A model generated the notes under the pieces. The model was not told the DNA's origin and made no database searches. It was given only the letters and a program-made list of their open reading frames with translations. Position numbers and translations under genes: made by a program. From Lachnospiraceae bacterium (GTDB lineage Bacteria; Bacillota; Clostridia; Lachnospirales; Lachnospiraceae), in contig JAAVZU010000095.1 in NCBI GenBank assembly GCA_022791815.1, positions 1 through 38,395 on the forward strand: DNA of 38,395 nt, written 5' to 3'. Positions 34,336 to 38,395 of the stretch are shown piece after piece. How positions within the stretch are numbered: the first letter of the stretch is position 1; every line of letters begins with the position of its first letter.

Positions 34336-34361
34336 TCTCAATTATTCGTGACATATATTGT
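34336..34361. repeat. End fragment related to the structured element
   Basis: Twenty-two of 26 bases match the reverse complement of the right end of the element at 18157-18368 (about 18329-18354): CTCAATTATTC, three differing bases, AC, one difference, TATATTG. It lies between the tautomerase stop and the FMN reductase start. Confidence 0.5.
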
Positions 34362-34365
34362 AAAA

Positions 34366-34575
34366 TTAGTGATGTTTCTCTATGTACTCTTCTTTTACTT
34401 TATCAATTGTTTTACCTCCAATACCAAAATTCTTATCAGGGACTTCTTTAATTGTTGTAACAAAAAATTCCTGTGGTACATTCATAATCCCAGAAGCCAC
34501 TTCTGTTAATCGTTTAATCAAATGTTCCTTTTGCTCATCGGATAAAGTTCCACTTTCCACCGTAATATATGGCAT
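34366..34575 (-). CDS. 4-oxalocrotonate tautomerase-family protein
   Basis: Small tautomerase (69 residues) whose catalytic base is the N-terminal proline exposed after Met removal. The protein begins MPYITVESGTLSDEQKEHLI, with the conserved Pro1; the following VTTIKEVPDKNFGIGGKTI is typical. The substrate is unknown. The ATG has GAGG about eight bases upstream. It lies 48 bases after YjdF and 69 bases before the FMN reductase, all on the same strand, so these small detoxification-type genes may be read together. Confidence 0.9.
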   Translation of the reverse strand: MPYITVESGTLSDEQKEHLIKRLTEVASGIMNVPQEFFVTTIKEVPDKNFGIGGKTIDKVKEEYIEKHH

Positions 34576-34623
34576 TTTATTTTCCTCACTTTCTATGTAT
34601 AAATTGTGAGAGGTAGAAAAAAA

Positions 34624-35040
34624 TTACCTCCCCCTATGCTTCTCTTTCTTCTTCTGCTGTTTTAAATGAAACCGCCGCTCTTTCTCTGCTTCCCGCTGTT
34701 CCCGACTTGTCATTTTACGTTCGGTTTTCATCTGTTCGTGCTGTAATTTCAAAGCCTGCTGCGATTTTGTCCCTACTCCAATACTTTCTACCTGTTTGTG
34801 TACTTCCCGCTGTATTCTTTTAGGATTACGACCTGTTTTTTTTACATTAGTTACCACAGATGGACTAAATCGTAACTGATAGTAATTTTTTTTAATGAAA
34901 TCATATATCTGATAATCTTTCGGCTCTGTACCAAATGTAACTTTACATACAGATAATTTTCCCTCTGATATACATTCAAACACTCCTACCCAAAATGGTT
35001 CTTCAAAAAATACTGTCAATTTTCCTGATACATTGTCCAT
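34624..35040 (-). CDS. yjdF: YjdF-family protein (DUF2992)
   Basis: Small basic protein of 138 residues in the YjdF family, of unknown biochemical function, usually controlled by the yjdF riboswitch. The first 65 residues are conserved (KLTVFFEEPFWVGVFECISE, LSVCKVTFGTEPKDYQIYDF); then VKKTGRNPKRIQREVHKQ leads into a very charged Lys/Arg/Glu-rich tail, ending KKEKHRGR, likely nucleic-acid-binding or disordered. The start at 35040 has AAGGAGG seven bases upstream. The family riboswitch lies directly upstream, which supports the assignment. Confidence 0.92.
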   Translation of the reverse strand: MDNVSGKLTVFFEEPFWVGVFECISEGKLSVCKVTFGTEPKDYQIYDFIKKNYYQLRFSPSVVTNVKKTGRNPKRIQREVHKQVESIGVGTKSQQALKLQHEQMKTERKMTSREQREAEKERRFHLKQQKKKEKHRGR

Positions 35041-35074
35041 AACAATTCCTCCTTAAAATAATTGTAATAAACAA

Positions 35075-35170
35075 AGAATGGACGACCCTAAGGAGGGAGG
35101 GCTACTTACACCAAAAAGGTGCGACCGGACTACCTACCGATTCTGCAAGATTGCCTTGCGTTGTGTTTTT
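35075..35170 (-). ncRNA. yjdF motif riboswitch (azaaromatic-compound sensing)
   Basis: The leader reads, on the minus strand, ACACAACGC, then a GCAAG/CTTGC hairpin, GTAGGTAGTCCGGTCGCACC, a CACC/GGTG hairpin, GTAAGTAGCCC, and AGGGTCGTCC. The order of conserved blocks and the yjdF gene downstream fit the yjdF motif, which binds planar azaaromatic compounds. After it, ACAATT and AATTGT flank the ribosome binding site in a small stem-loop (about 35042-35066), a plausible translational switch. The assignment rests on recognised motifs and context, not a covariance search. Confidence 0.82.
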
Positions 35171-35259
35171 ATCTTTGTCTCTATATATTACCAGATAAAC
35201 ACTGGTTTATCCATAAAAATATGACAATCCACTTATCACTGCACCTAAGATAGTTGCAC

Positions 35260-35889
35260 TTATATAGGTTTTTTCCTTTCAAAATCTATCTGCACCAATT
35301 TTTTTCCATTAGGAAGCAACCTTTCTAAAGTTCTCACAATATGATAGTCAATCCCAATCATTGATTCTTCTAACGCTTGTTCCTCCATTTGATGATGTAC
35401 TTGTTCTAATCCATCAAACACATGTAAATAAGGAGAATCAGAAACCCAATTATCTTCCATATTAATTTGAATAATACATGATACAAATTGAGAATTCACT
35501 TGCTTAATTGCTTTCTGAAAGCATTCATAACCAATATATTCAAGAAGCAGATTCGCAATAACCATATCTGCCTTTGGCAGCTTATTCGTTTCTTCCATTA
35601 GGTTTATACAAAGACATTCTAATACCCCAGTCAAATCAGGGTATCTGAGAACAACTTCTTGTAAATAAGATGCATTAATATCTACCCCATATACTTTTTC
35701 AAATTTCTCCTTTTGAATATGTTCAAGACCATTACCACCTGCCACACCTAATACCATTACACTAGAGATAGGATAAGTGTCAAATTGACCTTTCATCATC
35801 GCATTCATAGCTTGCAGCTGCATAACGGAATCAAGTTTCATATGATTTTCATAATCGTCTAATGGAATTTCTTCCCATGGATTCTTCAT
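35260..35889 (-). CDS. SAM-dependent class I methyltransferase
   Basis: A 209-residue class I methyltransferase of unknown substrate. SAM motif I is SVMVLGVAGGNGLEHIQK, motif II YGVDINASYLQEV, and DMVIANLLLEYIGYECFQ the post-II region. It resembles small-molecule methyltransferases of the Methyltransf_25 type. The start has GAAGG upstream. Upstream in transcription order lies a broken conjugative-element gene. The hairpin GATAAAC/GTTTATC at 35194-35211, beyond its stop, may end its transcript. Confidence 0.82.
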   Translation of the reverse strand: MKNPWEEIPLDDYENHMKLDSVMQLQAMNAMMKGQFDTYPISSVMVLGVAGGNGLEHIQKEKFEKVYGVDINASYLQEVVLRYPDLTGVLECLCINLMEETNKLPKADMVIANLLLEYIGYECFQKAIKQVNSQFVSCIIQINMEDNWVSDSPYLHVFDGLEQVHHQMEEQALEESMIGIDYHIVRTLERLLPNGKKLVQIDFERKKPI

Positions 35890-35946
35890 TTGATTACCTT
35901 CTTTCTGATTCCCAATATATCATCCATTTGTTTTCTTATAAACAGA

Positions 35947-36092
35947 TCACATCAAGTTTTTTACATCAATTAACGTTCCCTGCTTACATTTCGGACAATA
36001 AAAGGGATAATTTTTTATATGGTATCTTCTCTAATTCTATTACAGGTTTTATTACCACACACAGGACATAATATCCATCTCTCAATTTTCAT
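35947..36092 (-). pseudogene. Cysteine-rich KTR-type protein, frameshifted (conjugative-element remnant)
   Basis: From ATG 36092 (with GGGGAG seven bases upstream) it reads MKIERWILCPVCGNKT, then RIREDTI and meets a stop. One frame over, the sequence continues KNYPFYCPKCKQGTLIDVKN. Together they form the CPVC...CPKC zinc-ribbon of cysteine-rich KTR proteins, which are carried by Tn916-like conjugative elements. The shift lies at the A6 run (plus T6) at 36011-36016; a missing base there explains it. The 146-base span is not a multiple of three. It is unexplained by any single open frame. Confidence 0.8.
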
Positions 36093-36149
36093 TAATTTGC
36101 TCCCCTAGACCACTATTTTTAAATCATAGTGATAATATTAATTTAATCA

Positions 36150-36944
36150 TTAAAGATAGTCCTCTCTTGGAGGTGTAAAAACATCAACTACCTCGCCACC
36201 TTCAATGACATTAAAGGAATGTATCTGATTACCAGGAACGGAATATGTATCGCCTGCATTCAGTTCATACTTTTCATCTCCAATCGTAAGTTCATACCTT
36301 CCCGAAATAACATATCCACTTTGTTCGTGAGGATGTTGATGGGGTGATGCATAATTCCCTATAACATAGTTCATTTTCGTAACTTGTGACTTCCTGCCTA
36401 CTGCAAGAGAATCCAACGAAACGCCTTTAAAAATTTTCCTTATGGCATCCTTTTTCTTTACTACTACCTTCGTATTACTTGCGCCTTCTTTCTTATATTC
36501 AAAGGCAATATCACCTCTGATATATTCATAATTTTCAAGCTTAATTTCTTTAAAACCATATTTTTTGTAGATGTGAAGGGCGGGCTTCAATTTACTGTTT
36601 GAAAGAATAAAAAGCCTTTCTGCACCATGATTTAACGCCCATTTCATCGCTTCTTCAAATACTGCACTTCCTGTACCTTTATGCGGAATATTTTTGTTTG
36701 AACCAAGCTTGCAAATTTCCCATGTCGTACCTTCCATCGGCATTGCCATACATGTTGCCAGTGCTACATCATTTTCAACAGCAAAAAATATCATAGCTCC
36801 TGCTTCCATTTCTTCATCAATTTTCTCAAATGTTTCTTTATCATGTTCTTCCAGAAACCCAAAATTTGAAACAATCCAATCTGTATTAAAATTAATAAAA
36901 TCCTGTCTATACTTTTCTTCAAACGGAATAACTTTCATATTCAT
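36150..36944 (-). CDS. GNAT acetyltransferase fused to a cupin domain
   Basis: Two-domain protein of 264 residues. Residues 1-150 are a GNAT fold: FFAVENDVALATCMAMPMEG, ICKLGSNKNIPHKGTGSAVF with the acetyl-CoA loop, and ALHIYKKYGFKEIKLENYEY. Residues about 165-264 are a Cupin_2 barrel: SPHQHPHEQSGYVISGRYEL carries the likely metal His and Glu ligands, GDTYSVPGNQIHSFNV the second motif, ending VFTPPREDYL. The ATG at 36944 overlaps the stop of marR (ATGA); a second ATG at 36938 is possible. The pair is translationally coupled and under the MarR operator. The reaction is not known. Confidence 0.88.
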   Translation of the reverse strand: MNMKVIPFEEKYRQDFINFNTDWIVSNFGFLEEHDKETFEKIDEEMEAGAMIFFAVENDVALATCMAMPMEGTTWEICKLGSNKNIPHKGTGSAVFEEAMKWALNHGAERLFILSNSKLKPALHIYKKYGFKEIKLENYEYIRGDIAFEYKKEGASNTKVVVKKKDAIRKIFKGVSLDSLAVGRKSQVTKMNYVIGNYASPHQHPHEQSGYVISGRYELTIGDEKYELNAGDTYSVPGNQIHSFNVIEGGEVVDVFTPPREDYL

Positions 36945-37378
36945 TCCCCTTTCCCTAAAATTGAAATTACCACATTCATTGCATCACACAATTTATTGCA
37001 TTCGTCAAAACTTAATTTATTTATTTTAGCTTTTATTTGATTATTTGTTAACTCAATCAATCTTTCTATTTCCGCACTTCCTTTTTCAGTCAGCGAAATA
37101 TATATTACTCTTTTATCCTCATCTGATTTATCTTTCTCAATAAGTCCATTCTTATAAAAACGTTTCATGAGCCTGCTTAAATAACTTTTGTCTATATGCA
37201 AAGTTTTTGCAATATCACTTTGAATACACTTTTCATGCACCTTAATTTCAAATAAAATTCTTGTTTCTACTATCGAATATTCTGTGTCAAGATACTCCGA
37301 ATCTAAAAAGCTCATGCTTACTGTATAAAAGCGATTAAACTTTCTTATTTCTTTAATTGTTGTATCATATCCGCTCAT
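36941..37378 (-). CDS. MarR-family transcriptional regulator
   Basis: Winged-helix repressor-type regulator of 145 residues. The N-terminal helices (IRKFNRFYTVSMSFLDSEYL) are followed by the winged helix KCIQSDIAKTLHIDKSYLSR and LMKRFYKNGLIEKDKSDEDK with wing RVIYISLTEKG. The C-terminal helices form the dimer interface. The start at 37378 has GAAGG upstream. It is the first gene of a two-gene operon with the GNAT-cupin gene; the promoter lies between two inverted arms that look like its own operator, so it likely represses itself and senses a ligand processed by the fusion protein (inference). Confidence 0.92.
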   Translation of the reverse strand: MSGYDTTIKEIRKFNRFYTVSMSFLDSEYLDTEYSIVETRILFEIKVHEKCIQSDIAKTLHIDKSYLSRLMKRFYKNGLIEKDKSDEDKRVIYISLTEKGSAEIERLIELTNNQIKAKINKLSFDECNKLCDAMNVVISILGKGE

Positions 37379-37398
37379 TTTACCTTCCTTCTTTTATA

Positions 37399-37454
37399 AT
37401 AGTTGACATTGTCCATTTTTTATTTTATCTCTTTTAATGGACAATGTCAACTAT
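37399..37454 (-). promoter_or_regulatory. marR promoter inside a 19-base inverted repeat (operator)
   Basis: ATAGTTGACATTGTCCATT (37399-37417) is repeated in perfect inverse at 37436-37454, 18 bases apart. On the minus strand the left arm contains the -35 TTGACA (37450-37445), and TAAAAT (37427-37422) is the -10 with a 17-base spacer. Each arm also contains GACAATGTC, itself nearly palindromic, as expected for a dimeric repressor site. The promoter would be covered on both sides. Confidence 0.85.
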
Positions 37455-37967
37455 CTTACGCAAATTTCCCTATTATTAAGCATATATTAATTCATTCTGT
37501 ATAATCTCCTTCACACATACTTCCATCACTGCAAAACCGTTTTTTCTGTGCAGGGGATATAAAATAATTAAGGAACAGCAAGTATCAGGTCAAATATCCC
37601 CTTGACGAATTACGTTATGGAAAACAGCTTTAGCAATCCCCCATTCACCAATCAAAAAAAAACGAAAAAATAATTTTTGCTTTTACAAGTACGTTTGCAA
37701 CTCATCTAAACTGTCACAAATCCACTTGAAAATCCCTTTGAAAGCCTTTTAGCAAATGTCATTCTTGCATTGACCACTCTAACTCTTTGAGATAAAATAT
37801 CGTACACTACAACGCTCAATCGTTCCTGAACAGCTTACTTTTATTGCCTAAAATTATAAAACGCCTGTTCTCCTATCCTTATAAAATTCAAATTTTATGC
37901 TCCACTAAATTACCTACAACACCGCATAGATACTGGATTTGACACTCTATTAAGAAGAAATATTTTT
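37455..37967. other. Gene-poor stretch upstream of marR
   Basis: No convincing gene in about 510 bases. AGGGGATAT (37552-37560) and ATATCCCCT (37594-37602) form an inverted repeat around 33 bases. Around 37700-37850 the minus strand has short open pieces (for example YDILSQRVRVVNARMTFAK) that stop within 40 codons and do not join. It looks like decayed sequence, possibly the tail of the same inserted DNA as the broken KTR gene. Confidence 0.5.
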
Positions 37968-38174
37968 CTAACATTCTTGGAAAGAATCAGCTACTTCATA
38001 GTAAAAAAATAGACCTCCGAGAGACTGATGATAATACTCAATCTTTTTAAGGTCTGTTCTTTTTGATTCTATATTTTTTACTAATTCCTTTTGCTTTCTG
38101 CTGCCCTTTTTGTTATTCATATTGGCTATTCTAATGCTTTTCATTGCCTTATGTTGCTTTTTGACTATCTTCAA
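37968..38174 (-). CDS. Short basic open frame, doubtful
   Basis: A 68-residue frame with TTG as its first start and ATG codons at residues 11 and 19; there is no ribosome binding site at any of them. The product is Lys-rich (NNKKGSRKQKELVKNIESKR) and ends GLFFYYEVADSFQEC. I do not recognise a family. It begins 17 bases after the GrpB stop. It may be spurious or the remnant of a longer gene. Confidence 0.25.
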   Translation of the reverse strand: MKIVKKQHKAMKSIRIANMNNKKGSRKQKELVKNIESKRTDLKKIEYYHQSLGGLFFYYEVADSFQEC

Positions 38175-38191
38175 TTCAATAACTGGAATTG

Positions 38192-38395
38192 TTAATATCT
38201 ATTCCTATACAAAAACCTTGCTTTTTCTGTGTACTTTTGAATAAATTCAGTTTTAGCGTTTGTATATCCATCTCTGTTATACTCATATTCCTTCCATAAC
38301 TTTAATTTCATTTTCTCGTATTCACTTGCAACATCAGGATGCTCCATAAGATAATCTCTAAAATACAATTCATTGTTATCTCCGATGTATCTTAA
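38192..38395 (-). CDS. GrpB/UPF0157-family protein, C-terminal part (runs off window end)
   Basis: A frame open from the window edge to TAA at 38192-38194, with no internal ATG needed because the start lies outside. The 67 residues include NELYFRDYLMEHPDVASEYE and KLWKEYEYNRDGYTNAKTEF, ending QKYTEKARFLYRNRY. This is the conserved C-terminal region of GrpB-type (UPF0157) nucleotidyltransferase-fold proteins: LxFRDYL, HPxxAxEYExLK, Yxx(D/G)AYxxAKxxF. The function of this family is poorly known. Confidence 0.8.
   Translation of the reverse strand, partial: LRYIGDNNELYFRDYLMEHPDVASEYEKMKLKLWKEYEYNRDGYTNAKTEFIQKYTEKARFLYRNRY

Noticed and set aside
37700-37850. Possible pseudogene in the gap upstream of marR
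   Set aside because: Short open pieces do not join into a recognised protein even when frames are shifted.
1-38395. tRNA or rRNA genes and replication origin
   Set aside because: No cloverleaf, rRNA or DnaA-box cluster was seen on either strand.

Overview
The window looks like chromosomal DNA from a low-GC Gram-positive anaerobe of the Clostridia, most probably a Lachnospiraceae relative. Reasons: AT-rich sequence, strong GGAGG ribosome binding sites, the gene order plsX-acpP-rnc-smc-ftsY, the ispH-rpsA pair with a GerMN lipoprotein and orphan cheR nearby, an anaerobic cobalamin gene cluster, and a remnant of a conjugative-element cysteine-rich KTR gene. Species cannot be fixed from the sequence alone. 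Almost everything is on the minus strand; only pyrB-pyrI is on the plus strand.

Region 1 (1-19.2 kb, minus strand) is housekeeping. Reading in the direction of transcription: an amidase with a SPOR domain, folD, rimO, pgsA, a GerMN lipoprotein, an HI0933-type flavoprotein, cmk, ispH, rpsA, cheR, plsX, acpP, rnc, smc, ftsY, a catabolic-type threonine deaminase and the 5' part of rny. The rny frame has an in-frame TAA at codon 161 although the family sequence continues after it.

Region 2 (19.3-25.7 kb) holds an aconitase-family hydratase divergent from pyrBI, then a cobO-cbiC-hemA set that feeds tetrapyrrole and corrinoid synthesis. The pyrBI and hydratase genes share a clear back-to-back promoter region.

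Region 3 (25.8-38.4 kb) is an accessory stretch of small, mostly monocistronic genes: an XRE regulator, GNAT acetyltransferases, a PNPOx-like flavoprotein, an AraC regulator with an effector domain, an EFR1-type flavodoxin-ferredoxin, a secreted SH3 protein, a CatA-like acetyltransferase, an FMN reductase, a tautomerase, YjdF under its riboswitch, a methyltransferase, a frameshifted conjugative-element gene, and a MarR-controlled GNAT-cupin fusion. Two genes here are unrecognised.

The most distinctive content is between genes. A family of short palindromes (arms GTAACTGTTCA / TGAACAGTTAC) recurs at gene ends, several times supplying the stop codon. A second palindrome family (GTAACAGGTCA / TGAACTGTTAC) behaves the same way. 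A roughly 210-base multi-armed structured element lies between folD and the amidase, with two degraded relatives 15 kb away. An array of five nested hairpins separates rpsA from cheR. The MarR promoter sits between two 19-base inverted arms.
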